A stretch of 53,331 nt of DNA from a virus, in the IMG/VR virus record IMGVR_UViG_3300036828_001070, positions 1 to 53,331 of that record; one strand, written 5' to 3'. Shown here in pieces: positions 46,150-53,331 of this stretch. Each line of letters begins with the position of its first letter. Position 1 is the stretch's first letter. The translations under genes were made by a program, and so were the position numbers. Below the pieces are notes generated by a model. That model saw only the letters and a program-made list of their open reading frames with translations, ran no database searches and was not told the DNA's origin.

Positions 46150-47097
46150 TTCAACGAATCCGGTCTTCTCGCTCGGCTCATACTCCTGCACCGACCAGCA
46201 ACAACCTTTAAACTGGCACGGCGGTCGATCACAAACACTCATCGAAGCCTCCGGCAGTTTCGTGATCTTGGCCAGTCGCTCCAGCTTCCGCTCCGCCATC
46301 TCCAGGATGCGCTCTCGCAGAACCTTCTCCGGCGCCGGCACCTCCACGGTGAAACAGACATCGCGCAGGATGTCGTCTTCCAGCATGGCCTGCAGCCAGG
46401 TAGCGGTAGAGATCTCGTCGCGGTCTTCCCGCCACACCTGTTCCCAGCGGTCAGAAAAGACCTCGAATTTGCGTTCCCACTTCCGTCCGGACGGGTCGGT
46501 ACGGGAACGCTTGCGAAAGCGCAGCTTGTGATTCTGGGAATGCAGAAACCCCTTGGTCCAGGGTCCACTGCGCTTGCCCTGGCGATGCTGCCCCAGAATC
46601 AGCACCACCAGGGTTACCGGTAGTCGGTAAACCGCTGCCTCACCCAGGGCATACCAGCTGCGCACTTCCGACCAGTGGCGCTCATCATTCCACACTGAGG
46701 GCATCACCAGCTGTCTAAGCTTTGCACCGGATGGCTCCAGAAACGCGCTGGAAGCCCACTGTAGGCTTCCGACGACCATGGATGGGGGAAAACCCCATGC
46801 AGGTGTCTGCGGACGCCTCAGTGCCGTGGTAAGCACGTCAGCGAGGGCAGCGTGATGGATTACCGACTGATGCAGGTAGTGGCTGGAGGGTAATTCCATG
46901 CCTGGATCCCTGGCCAGGTCCATGATGGTCTCGCCAGCTACCTCGCCAAAGTCTTCCCGAACCGCTTCGGTAACTCCGGCCTGAATGGCCTGACGCAGCA
47001 TTTGGGTGGGATCCAGCCGGCGGCGCTGCCAGTGTTGTGCCCAGAATCCCTTTCTGGGGCAGATCTCGTAGCTGGTCAAAAGGCTGGCAGTATGCAA
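46144..47097 (-). CDS. Cas4/RecB-like PD-(D/E)XK-fold protein, possibly degenerate (317 aa)
   Basis: The N-terminus TASLLTSYEICPRKGFWAQH is the RecB/Cas4 motif with one Cys. The C-terminus CDRPPCQFKGCCWSVQEYEP has the three Cys of the Fe-S cluster, and a long Glu/Arg-rich helix precedes it. A clear D...(D/E)xK triad is not visible, so the enzyme may be inactive or divergent. TTG 47097 with AGAGGTAGGG 7 nt upstream is preferred; ATG 47211 would overlap the divergent gene's start. Confidence 0.55.
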   Translation of the reverse strand: MHTASLLTSYEICPRKGFWAQHWQRRRLDPTQMLRQAIQAGVTEAVREDFGEVAGETIMDLARDPGMELPSSHYLHQSVIHHAALADVLTTALRRPQTPAWGFPPSMVVGSLQWASSAFLEPSGAKLRQLVMPSVWNDERHWSEVRSWYALGEAAVYRLPVTLVVLILGQHRQGKRSGPWTKGFLHSQNHKLRFRKRSRTDPSGRKWERKFEVFSDRWEQVWREDRDEISTATWLQAMLEDDILRDVCFTVEVPAPEKVLRERILEMAERKLERLAKITKLPEASMSVCDRPPCQFKGCCWSVQEYEPSEKTGFVEL

Positions 47098-47105
47098 AAC
47101 CCTAC

Positions 47106-47187
47106 CTCTTGCGCTTTTGGATGAATCTATTACACTTAAGAATGACCCTGATACCTGATTTAGATTGTGCTCACTCTTGCGCTTTTG
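47106..47187. repeat. Direct repeats in the divergent promoter region
   Basis: CTCTTGCGCTTTTG occurs at 47106-47119 and 47174-47187, each followed within ~13 nt by ATCTAT. Likely sites for a regulator shared by the two divergent genes. Confidence 0.45.
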
Positions 47188-47202
47188 AAGAGTCGAATCT
47201 AT

Positions 47203-47703
47203 ATGTTCCATCCAAAGTTTTCTGCTTTTTTTCTCTCACTATTTCTATGTCCAACGCTCCTCCTTGCTGCCTCCAAAGAGCACTCTTGGCAGACTGGCAT
47301 AACTCTCGACACAGGACATAACCGCTATTTCACCGGTATCATTCACGACAGTTCGACCTCTGGAACCGTGAATGCATCCGGCACGAGCATGACCAGCGGA
47401 AATTCTACCTACTCCCACGCGAACGGCACCTATTCTGATTCAACCTCAAGTTCCGATACCGCAATGTATCGCGTCTACGAAAACTATGTGATTGATTCTG
47501 GGACGATGGTCTACCTAGCAGAAGAAAGGCTTACCTGGCGTTGGTCGAAACCTGCGCTTCTTACCGTGAATGGTCCCGTGAAGTTCTATACTGGTGGCAG
47601 AAAGATCCATATTCTGGACGAAGCCGGTAAGGAGCATGAAGCTACTATTATGAAACAGATCCTGAAGCCAGCAACACCGCCGTCATCGAATGCTATTCAG
47701 TAG
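47203..47703 (+). CDS. Secreted protein, Acidobacteria-like cargo (166 aa)
   Basis: MFHPKFSAFFLSLFLCPTLLLA is a signal peptide. It is followed by a Ser/Thr/Gly-rich, probably extracellular region and a globular end (YLAEERLTWRWSKPALLTVN then GPVKFYTGGRKIHILDE). This 'YLxExRxxWRW.KPA...VN.PVKFY' motif is one I associate with Acidobacteriota secreted proteins. Likely a lysogenic-conversion gene. No known enzymatic motif. Confidence 0.6.
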   Translation: MFHPKFSAFFLSLFLCPTLLLAASKEHSWQTGITLDTGHNRYFTGIIHDSSTSGTVNASGTSMTSGNSTYSHANGTYSDSTSSSDTAMYRVYENYVIDSGTMVYLAEERLTWRWSKPALLTVNGPVKFYTGGRKIHILDEAGKEHEATIMKQILKPATPPSSNAIQ

Positions 47704-47712
47704 AACCCCAAT

Positions 47713-47796
47713 ATGCATATCGGATTCTTCACATCGTTGTTCATTCTCTACATTATTGACTGCCTGATCCACCCGCAGAAAGTGAAATCAGAATGA
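47713..47796 (+). CDS. Micro membrane peptide (27 aa)
   Basis: MHIGFFTSLFILYIIDCLIHPQKVKSE: one short transmembrane helix with a charged tail. Its TGA overlaps the next ATG (ATGA), which supports translation though no SD is visible. May modify the membrane or partner with the next peptide. Confidence 0.35.
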   Translation: MHIGFFTSLFILYIIDCLIHPQKVKSE

Positions 47797-47900
47797 TCCA
47801 TCTAGCACTATCGATCGCAGCCGTTATCTTTATCATGCTTGCGGTTCTCTTTGTCGCCGGCTTAATAAAGATGTTTTTCGAAGGGGAACTCTTTCACTAG
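47793..47900 (+). CDS. Second micro membrane peptide (35 aa)
   Basis: MIHLALSIAAVIFIMLAVLF then VAGLIKMFFEGELFH: a single transmembrane helix with a short tail. Coupled by ATGA to the previous peptide; AAAGTGA upstream is a weak SD. Ends 4 nt before the opposite-strand stop of the internal virion protein. Confidence 0.4.
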   Translation: MIHLALSIAAVIFIMLAVLFVAGLIKMFFEGELFH

Positions 47901-47903
47901 GTC

Positions 47904-49619
47904 TCACTGAGGTGTTTGAGCCGCCTGGACTCGCGCCTTGGCCTCTCCAGCAGTTCGCGGAACTCCAGTGGCCGCCGCAATCGCACCCAGATGTGTAACT
48001 GCAGCAATCGCCTCCGTCCCCGACTTCGCGCTTTCCATAGCCCGCAGTGCCGCCAATCCATCCGTCGTCGTCATAGCATTGACCAGAGGCACAGCCGGAT
48101 AGCGCATGATGGCCCGCCAGACCAGGCTGCGCGGAGAGTAGCTATGCCGTAATCCCACTCCACCCCTTCCCGCTGGCCCAGATGCGCGATCCAGAATATC
48201 TACAGCCTGTCTTAGATTTGCCGTCTCCTGGGGAGTGAATGCCTTGCGCAGAGTCCCGTTTCTCTGTAGTTCATTCAACCGTTTTACCAGTGCAGCTCCT
48301 TGTACTCGCGTGGGCACCGGACTGATGCCCGGTGCCTGCTCTGCGGCAGGCGTACCCGTAGTTCTTTTAATGATGGCATCAGCCACATCGCGCAAAGCGT
48401 ATCCCTTGGTCCACAGTCGGTTCGCTTCTGTCCAGTTGTCATGGAGAGGCGTTCCCTTCAGGGCTGCATCCATGTTGTCATTCATCACGCGGATTTGGTC
48501 TCCGATGGCGTTCCGCATCGCCGGATCCGCTGTGGCGCGCTGCATTTTGAGCAACTGCGAACGCACTTTGATGTAGGTGGTGATCGGCTGTCCCGCAGGC
48601 ACGTCCGAAGCCAGTCCCTGAGCCTTTAGATTCTCCCAGGCCACCGGGTCCGTGCCTGGCGTGAACGTTCTTCCATTGATGGTGACCGATCCCCCGGCGC
48701 CTTCAGTATCGACTGTTACCCCAAGTTTGCGGGCGCGCGAGATCGCCTGCTCCGTAATCTTCGACGCTTCCGACAACGAATCGGGAATATGGGCTGCAGA
48801 GGCATCCAGCGCCTCAAACATCGGCCGTGCCTGAGCGAAGGTAGCCTGACTCGCATCTGCTACCGCAACTCCAGGTTCCGCTGCCATCGGTCCAATCATG
48901 CCTGTGGTTCGCTGCGCCACATTGCGGATCACCTGCTTTACTGCTTCCTGCTGAATCCGCGAAACCTGATCAAACTTTTTACCTCCAATTCCCGCTTTCT
49001 TCAGATCAACCTGGAACCTGCCCGCCGACGTCTCTGGAGCTGCTTCCCCGACCAGCACCGGAACCTTCTGCCCGGCAATCGGCACAATCTTTGGTCCAAA
49101 CCTCTCCGCCACCGTTCTACGCAACTCACCTACACCTTTGACCGGCAGCTTGGTTACCTCGCCCGCACCTTCGGTGAGCAGTGCCGGGCCGGTCAGCTGA
49201 CCGAGAACGTACAGCGGATCTTCCTTAAATTGCTGCTTCATGCCGGAAGCTTGTTGGCCTATCCTTTCCATTGCCCGCTGCTGGAATGGAAGAGGCTTGT
49301 TGGTACCGGGAAACGGAAATGGACCCGAAGCAAGATCAATGGCCTGCTGTACCGTTCCTTTTAGTGACTCGTAGGGATGCAGCAACATGCTTCCTACTCC
49401 ACTGGCTGCGCCCATGGCATAACGGGTAAAAGCACGCGCCCTTGGATCCAGTTCCTTCAACTGTTCCGGCGTAGGCCGTGCCAGCTTCGCCATGATGCGA
49501 TCCCTGAAGTCTGCCGGAGTTGCCGTGCTACTAGCTGTTGCGGCCTCCGGCAGGCTGGCATAAGGATCCGCCGCGACCTCCGGCAACCCGGCGTAGGGGT
49601 CAGTCTTTTGCGGAGCCAT
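47904..49619 (-). CDS. Internal virion / DNA ejection protein (571 aa)
   Basis: Ala/Gly/Thr-rich with repeated DPYAGLPEVAADPYASLPE at the start and long helical segments (QQRAMERIGQQASGMKQQF). Its C-terminal part repeats PRTAGEAKARVQAA, a phrase also found in the next protein (PRTAGEAKQRVAS). The size and the run of three such genes behind the tail gene resemble podovirus internal core proteins. Start overlaps the 595-aa stop (TGATG). Confidence 0.65.
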   Translation of the reverse strand: MAPQKTDPYAGLPEVAADPYASLPEAATASSTATPADFRDRIMAKLARPTPEQLKELDPRARAFTRYAMGAASGVGSMLLHPYESLKGTVQQAIDLASGPFPFPGTNKPLPFQQRAMERIGQQASGMKQQFKEDPLYVLGQLTGPALLTEGAGEVTKLPVKGVGELRRTVAERFGPKIVPIAGQKVPVLVGEAAPETSAGRFQVDLKKAGIGGKKFDQVSRIQQEAVKQVIRNVAQRTTGMIGPMAAEPGVAVADASQATFAQARPMFEALDASAAHIPDSLSEASKITEQAISRARKLGVTVDTEGAGGSVTINGRTFTPGTDPVAWENLKAQGLASDVPAGQPITTYIKVRSQLLKMQRATADPAMRNAIGDQIRVMNDNMDAALKGTPLHDNWTEANRLWTKGYALRDVADAIIKRTTGTPAAEQAPGISPVPTRVQGAALVKRLNELQRNGTLRKAFTPQETANLRQAVDILDRASGPAGRGGVGLRHSYSPRSLVWRAIMRYPAVPLVNAMTTTDGLAALRAMESAKSGTEAIAAVTHLGAIAAATGVPRTAGEAKARVQAAQTPQ

Positions 49620-51406
49620 CAGGGAGCCACCTCATAGCCATGAGTCTGCAGATCCTGGGTGACCTCAGCCTCCGACTTGCCTTTATTGAATGGAAGTGCC
49701 ATCGCTGTTTTCAGACTTCTGCGACCCTTAGACGGAGCACCACCTCCCTGATCCGCACTTCCGTCCGTCTCATACTTCGAAGCCACGGTGCGCGCATTAT
49801 CGTAGTTATCTTTCGCTGAGCGCAGAAACCACTGCCGCTGCTGATCGGTCATCTTGCCGCTGACGATGCGCGCGATGTTGCCCTCCAGCCGCAACTGCGC
49901 TCCGCCAAGATTATTAACCGCCTGAATCTCTGTTGCAGTGACTCGATTAACCCGTCCCCGAAGCCAAGCCAGCACGATGCCCTGATCCCCTACCGGAGTC
50001 GGATCCTGCGATGCCTTCTGCACATCCAGATATGCGGCCTGAGCTGTATCCCGTGCCTTTTTAGCTACCGCTGCGGCTGGGGTCGCTTTGCGAAAGTCTA
50101 GTTGTGACGCTACCCTCTGTTTGGCCTCGCCGGCAGTTCTCGGCACGGGCTGCGTTGGAATTGGGGTAACTCTTCCGGGCAGTTGATGGATATTGCCAAC
50201 AGATGCGCCTGTTATAGAGTTAACCGCATTACCCGCTGCATCGATACTTACAGGCTGCCCCTGAAATGTTCCGGTAGTTACGCCTCCGGGTCGGGCTGGC
50301 GCAATCGGAGCAGGTATCTCTGTCTCTTCTGTAGGCGATATCTCAGGCGATACCGTACCCGATGGAGATGGAGCAGCCCCAAAACGCTTTGTAGAGGTGG
50401 AGGTCAGATCAACGATGTGCGGCTTGCCATCTGCGTCGTACTGAAGCGATTGACGAATGCCAACCGTGGTACCCGTAGCCCTCGCCTTGAAGTAAGCGAT
50501 CATGTCCCCCTCTTCTTCCGGGGTTAGCTCACTGGGTTCTTTGCCCAGGGCACGCGCCCATTCCGTACGCTGGACAGCAGGATTCGAAAGATGAGGTGCA
50601 ATCGCCGCAGGCGGAGTGTAACCCAGAGGCTGCAGGCGAAATTCGCCGGCCCGATTCCTCTCCGGCATCATAAAGGTTCCACCAACCTGTACGGGCTGCT
50701 TGCCCATAGGCGTCCAGGTCTCAGGCTTCTCCGCCACCGGCTTGGCCTCAGCACCGGCAGCAATCATTACAGCCTTCTCCACATCCGCATCAGGCAGGTT
50801 GGGAAAGGCGTCCTTCAACTGTTGTCGCATCTCTGAATAGGGGTTTACCGGAGCCGCTGGCGCGCCTGCAGCCAGATCCTGCACTGCCCGCGTCTCCGCA
50901 GTTTGTGCCTTCAACTGCGCCGGCGTTGCTCGCGGATTCACGGTTACACCTGGAGTGGCCGGCAGTTGCACGCTCCCAGGCATGGGAGGAAGTGTTGTTG
51001 CAGGAGCACCGGCTATTGGAGCAATCGTAATCCCAGCCGCACTGGGCAAGGTTGCAGCAGGCGTCGCAGCCAGTTGCGTTGGTTGCGGTTTGCCGTGGAC
51101 GTGCTCCCATACCATGCGGCCCAGATGTGCCATCGCTCCCGGCCCCTGATCGGGATGAAACAGCGCAGTGCGATCGGCGTGCACCTGAGCTAACTGATCG
51201 CGCAGCGCACCCCATTCCGGTGTATTGGGATTCAACGTAGACATCTTCTGCTGGATGTTGGTGATGGAAGTGTTGTGGTCATCCAATGCCTGCTGCCGCT
51301 CCTCATCGGAGAGAATCTTCTTCTCCTGACGCTGTTCTGCTTTGCGTTCGCCATAACCTTCAGCCAGGCCGCCCATCAAGCCACCGAGAAACGCTGCACC
51401 GCCCAT
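49619..51406 (-). CDS. Internal virion protein (595 aa)
   Basis: Starts MGGAAFLGGLMGGLAEGYGERK, an amphipathic Gly-rich N-terminus usual in ejection proteins. It is followed by Pro/Ala/Thr-rich disordered stretches and a helical C-terminal half (AQAAYLDVQKASQDPTPVGD). The shared PRTAGEAK phrase links it to the 571-aa protein. GAGG lies upstream of ATG 51406. Confidence 0.65.
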   Translation of the reverse strand: MGGAAFLGGLMGGLAEGYGERKAEQRQEKKILSDEERQQALDDHNTSITNIQQKMSTLNPNTPEWGALRDQLAQVHADRTALFHPDQGPGAMAHLGRMVWEHVHGKPQPTQLAATPAATLPSAAGITIAPIAGAPATTLPPMPGSVQLPATPGVTVNPRATPAQLKAQTAETRAVQDLAAGAPAAPVNPYSEMRQQLKDAFPNLPDADVEKAVMIAAGAEAKPVAEKPETWTPMGKQPVQVGGTFMMPERNRAGEFRLQPLGYTPPAAIAPHLSNPAVQRTEWARALGKEPSELTPEEEGDMIAYFKARATGTTVGIRQSLQYDADGKPHIVDLTSTSTKRFGAAPSPSGTVSPEISPTEETEIPAPIAPARPGGVTTGTFQGQPVSIDAAGNAVNSITGASVGNIHQLPGRVTPIPTQPVPRTAGEAKQRVASQLDFRKATPAAAVAKKARDTAQAAYLDVQKASQDPTPVGDQGIVLAWLRGRVNRVTATEIQAVNNLGGAQLRLEGNIARIVSGKMTDQQRQWFLRSAKDNYDNARTVASKYETDGSADQGGGAPSKGRRSLKTAMALPFNKGKSEAEVTQDLQTHGYEVAP

Positions 51407-51418
51407 GGGCCTATCCTC

Positions 51419-51910
51419 CTAAAACTTAATCAGACCGCCAATCCCCTTGCCCACGCCCTGACCTACCGAATTAAGCAGATTCGCGAACAGCGACTTGTTC
51501 TGCAGCGAAATATCCGCTCCTGCAGTGGTTGCCCCCGTACCCGTACTCAGCAGATTCGAACCGATACTGCCAAGATTGGTCGCCGCTGAACCGGTCAGTG
51601 AAGCAATCAAATCATTGATGCTGGCACGAGTGGTATCTGCTGTGGTCGCCGCCTCTGCGGCAGTGCCTCCGCTGCGATTGCCAAACTGATCCAGTGTCTG
51701 CAGCTTCTGCTGTCCCTGCTGCTGGATCCCGCTGATCTGCGGCGCCAGAGCCTTGGTGCCGCCGCCCGACAGAATGTTTTGCCAGAATGCGGCTGCGCTG
51801 CCCACATCCCCCAATCCCTGCCCGGTCGCCTGCGATCCCGTCTTGAGCAGCGAACTGCTCGCTTGGGTCGCCGTTTTATCGCCGCTAAACAAACTCGATA
51901 GCCAGCTCAT
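51419..51910 (-). CDS. Small internal/ejection protein (163 aa)
   Basis: MSWLSSLFSGDKTATQASSS... with LGDVGSAAAFWQNILSGGGT, Ala/Thr-rich helices and a Gly-rich end (NSVGQGVGKGIGGLIKF), similar in style to T7 gp14-like proteins that form the ejection channel. AGGAG 8 nt before ATG 51910. O7 lies 17-34 nt upstream of its start. Confidence 0.6.
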   Translation of the reverse strand: MSWLSSLFSGDKTATQASSSLLKTGSQATGQGLGDVGSAAAFWQNILSGGGTKALAPQISGIQQQGQQKLQTLDQFGNRSGGTAAEAATTADTTRASINDLIASLTGSAATNLGSIGSNLLSTGTGATTAGADISLQNKSLFANLLNSVGQGVGKGIGGLIKF

Positions 51911-51926
51911 AAAGAGACTCCTGCGC

Positions 51927-51944
51927 TGTAGTCTACGGCCTACG
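51927..51944. promoter_or_regulatory. Operator-like palindrome O7
   Basis: TGTAG-TCTACGGC-CTACG, one mismatch from consensus. It overlaps the stop of the 175-aa gene and lies before the 163-aa gene. Confidence 0.5.
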
Positions 51945-52467
51945 GTTTTCCAAAGACAATCCACTCAACATTGTTGGTCGCCGTAACCAACGATGCATTG
52001 ACGGTGAAGAAGGTCGGATCCGACTCAACCACCCAGATGCTGGGGACTATTGCTGAACCTGGCGCCTCATTGCTGATGACCGTAGCCACGACATATACCG
52101 GTCCTGTAGGAAACGGCGGATCAAAGGTCACAGTAAAACTTCCATTCACCAGTGCGGTCACCCCGGTAATGATCTTCGCGAGAGATGCAGAAGTTGTATT
52201 ACCCAGAAAAGCGATGACTCCGGCCTGGCTGCTGGTCTTACGTAGCGCCGAAGCTGATGCGGCAGACGCCGTAGCTGCCGATGCCGTGCCGGAGGAACTC
52301 GATGAACTCGAACTCAGCGCGTCTACCTGACTCTTCAGTTTTATCAAAGCTTCATCGTGCTGCTGAATCGCGTTCTGCGCAATGGTCAGCGCAAAGTGAG
52401 TCTTCGGTCCAGCCTCGCTGGTTACATCTGGCCAAAAGGGATTGCGCGTAACTGTGGTTGTACTCAT
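51940..52467 (-). CDS. Virion protein with Ser-rich linker (175 aa)
   Basis: An N-terminal helix (FALTIAQNAIQQHDEALIKL), a run of Ser/Thr/Ala (SSSSSSSSGTASAATAS) and a beta domain (GSFTVTFDPPFPTGPVYVV). The arrangement of helix, flexible linker and beta head suits a tail-fibre attachment or short fibre protein. ATGA overlap with the large tail gene. Confidence 0.6.
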   Translation of the reverse strand: MSTTTVTRNPFWPDVTSEAGPKTHFALTIAQNAIQQHDEALIKLKSQVDALSSSSSSSSGTASAATASAASASALRKTSSQAGVIAFLGNTTSASLAKIITGVTALVNGSFTVTFDPPFPTGPVYVVATVISNEAPGSAIVPSIWVVESDPTFFTVNASLVTATNNVEWIVFGKP

Positions 52468-53331
52468 ATCGTCGCTGTCTCCGCAGCCGATGATCCGCCC
52501 AATGGTTTCAGGATGTTGTAGCTGTCACTCCGGCCCCAGATGCCGCGCTTCACCTCCACATCCACACCGAAGATCCGGAAAGGCGCCGAAGAACTCAGCC
52601 GGAAGCTTACCAGCTTGAACTTGTTGCGCGGCAGGGTCACCTTGGTCTTAGCCTGCAGACCGCCGGAGTTAGGCACGGTAAGCGCAATCGTCTGCGGACT
52701 GGCTCCGGTATCGAAGACCAGGGTAAGGGTGAGATCAGCAGTCGAGATATGCGCAACGTTCATCTCGCGCAAATGCTGCCAGCCGATTCCACCCAAGGCT
52801 CCCATCTCGGTCTGCCACTCCGCAGCCGACATGGGAAAGGGCTGCTGAATCCACGCACTCGCCGGCGTAGGCCACAGCCGCCACGGAACATTGTCAGTGG
52901 AGACGATCCTGATCAGGTGAGATATAAACGGTGGCGTAAAGGTCAGATCCTGTTTCGACTGGCTATTGAAGGTCACAGGATTCTGATCGGGATAGTGCAA
53001 CACGCCATCTTCACTCGACTCGACCGCTATAGTCTTGGGTTGGCCAAAGGTATTGGCTTCCAGAGTAACTCCCTGAATAAACATTGGTCCGCTCGATCCC
53101 GCATCGGTCCAGTCGGTAGGTCGGTTCTGGGTATTCTCCGGCAACGATGTCCAGTTGGGCTGCCACAGATCGAGCCAGTTGCCGTATCCGATCTGCCAGC
53201 TAAACACCACGCCAATATCGTTGGCGTCATAACCATCCCCATTGGCGAAATCGATGACATACGTCTTCAATGCGGATGCACCTGGAGCAGCGGGTGCAAG
53301 TGAGGTCGGTATATAACCGACCTCACTTGCA
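52464..53331 (-). CDS. Large tail/virion protein, 3' part (enters from the right edge)
   Basis: Open to the right edge with no stop, at least 288 residues. It contains IGYGNWLDLWQPNWTSLPEN, PPFISHLIRIVSTDNVPWRL and a beta-rich end with an IFGVDVEVKRGIWGRSD motif. The frame can start at TTG 53270 (AGGTG upstream) but continues upstream to the edge. Style and content agree with it being the C-terminal part of the protein that starts at 3036. Naive joining of the ends would give a stop, so a few bases may be missing. Confidence 0.65.
   Translation of the reverse strand, partial: ASEVGYIPTSLAPAAPGASALKTYVIDFANGDGYDANDIGVVFSWQIGYGNWLDLWQPNWTSLPENTQNRPTDWTDAGSSGPMFIQGVTLEANTFGQPKTIAVESSEDGVLHYPDQNPVTFNSQSKQDLTFTPPFISHLIRIVSTDNVPWRLWPTPASAWIQQPFPMSAAEWQTEMGALGGIGWQHLREMNVAHISTADLTLTLVFDTGASPQTIALTVPNSGGLQAKTKVTLPRNKFKLVSFRLSSSAPFRIFGVDVEVKRGIWGRSDSYNILKPLGGSSAAETATI
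53295..53331. repeat. Perfect 16-bp inverted repeat at the window end
   Basis: TGCAAGTGAGGTCGGT (53295-53310), loop ATATA, and its exact reverse complement to 53331. A strong hairpin exactly at the edge, inside an open frame. It may be an assembly fold-back, the real cause of the break, or a biological terminus. Confidence 0.7.

Overview
The window is a nearly complete genome of a temperate tailed phage (53.3 kb), probably podovirus-like. It has a two-subunit terminase, a ~690-residue portal, a coiled-coil scaffold, an HK97-like major capsid protein, three probable internal/ejection proteins and no tape measure, sheath or baseplate genes. A tyrosine integrase, an excisionase-like HTH protein, a superinfection-immunity protein and an attP-like 3' segment of a tRNA-Gln(CUG) gene show that it can integrate. 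The host is not proven. A secreted cargo protein at 47203-47703 resembles proteins I associate with Acidobacteriota (Terriglobia), which is weak evidence.

Layout. Minus strand, 1-18900: virion and packaging genes. Transcription enters at the high coordinates in the order large terminase (16720-18900), 140-aa protein, portal, DUF3309-like membrane peptide, Arg-rich peptide, Pro-rich protein, scaffold, homing endonuclease, major capsid protein, capsid-associated proteins, connector-like proteins, a 926-aa fibre and the large tail protein at the left edge. Minus strand, 19124-26410: a tightly overlapping series of small genes holding the probable small terminase, an XRE regulator and a lysis cassette (N-acetylmuramidase plus a 45-aa membrane protein). 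26411-27315: a 0.9-kb non-coding control region with a polypyrimidine tract, hairpins, a promoter and an operator. Plus strand, 27316-34147: early and accessory genes (DUF932, several unknowns, immunity protein, XRE regulator, BrnT/BrnA toxin-antitoxin, serine recombinase). Minus strand, 34071-42531: replication and recombination (RusA, HNH, primase-helicase, HTH initiator-like protein, SSB, RecA-like ATPase, PD-(D/E)XK nuclease, Cro-like regulator). 42773-45269: small genes, excisionase, integrase and attP. 45511-47900: a cargo island (ClpP-like protease, Cas4-like protein, secreted protein, two tiny membrane peptides). Minus strand, 47904-53331: internal virion proteins and the 3' part of the large tail gene. 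The window edges probably cut this one gene.

Two non-coding systems stand out. (1) A gapped palindrome, TGTAG-N8-CTACA, occurs at seven control positions around the genome with several half-matching relatives. Some copies contain a -35 hexamer. It looks like a genome-wide operator or stoperator network for the phage repressor. (2) Four plus-strand genes have the same small RNA hairpin directly in front of the ribosome binding site: a 4-5 bp stem and a 7-nt loop ending in UACCA, followed at once by AGGAG. A second hairpin type, with UUGAUA in the loop and followed by CCAAAATTT, punctuates the 3' ends of genes in the same operon. Neither matches a regulatory element I know. The recombination nuclease at 41186-42286 also appears circularly permuted.
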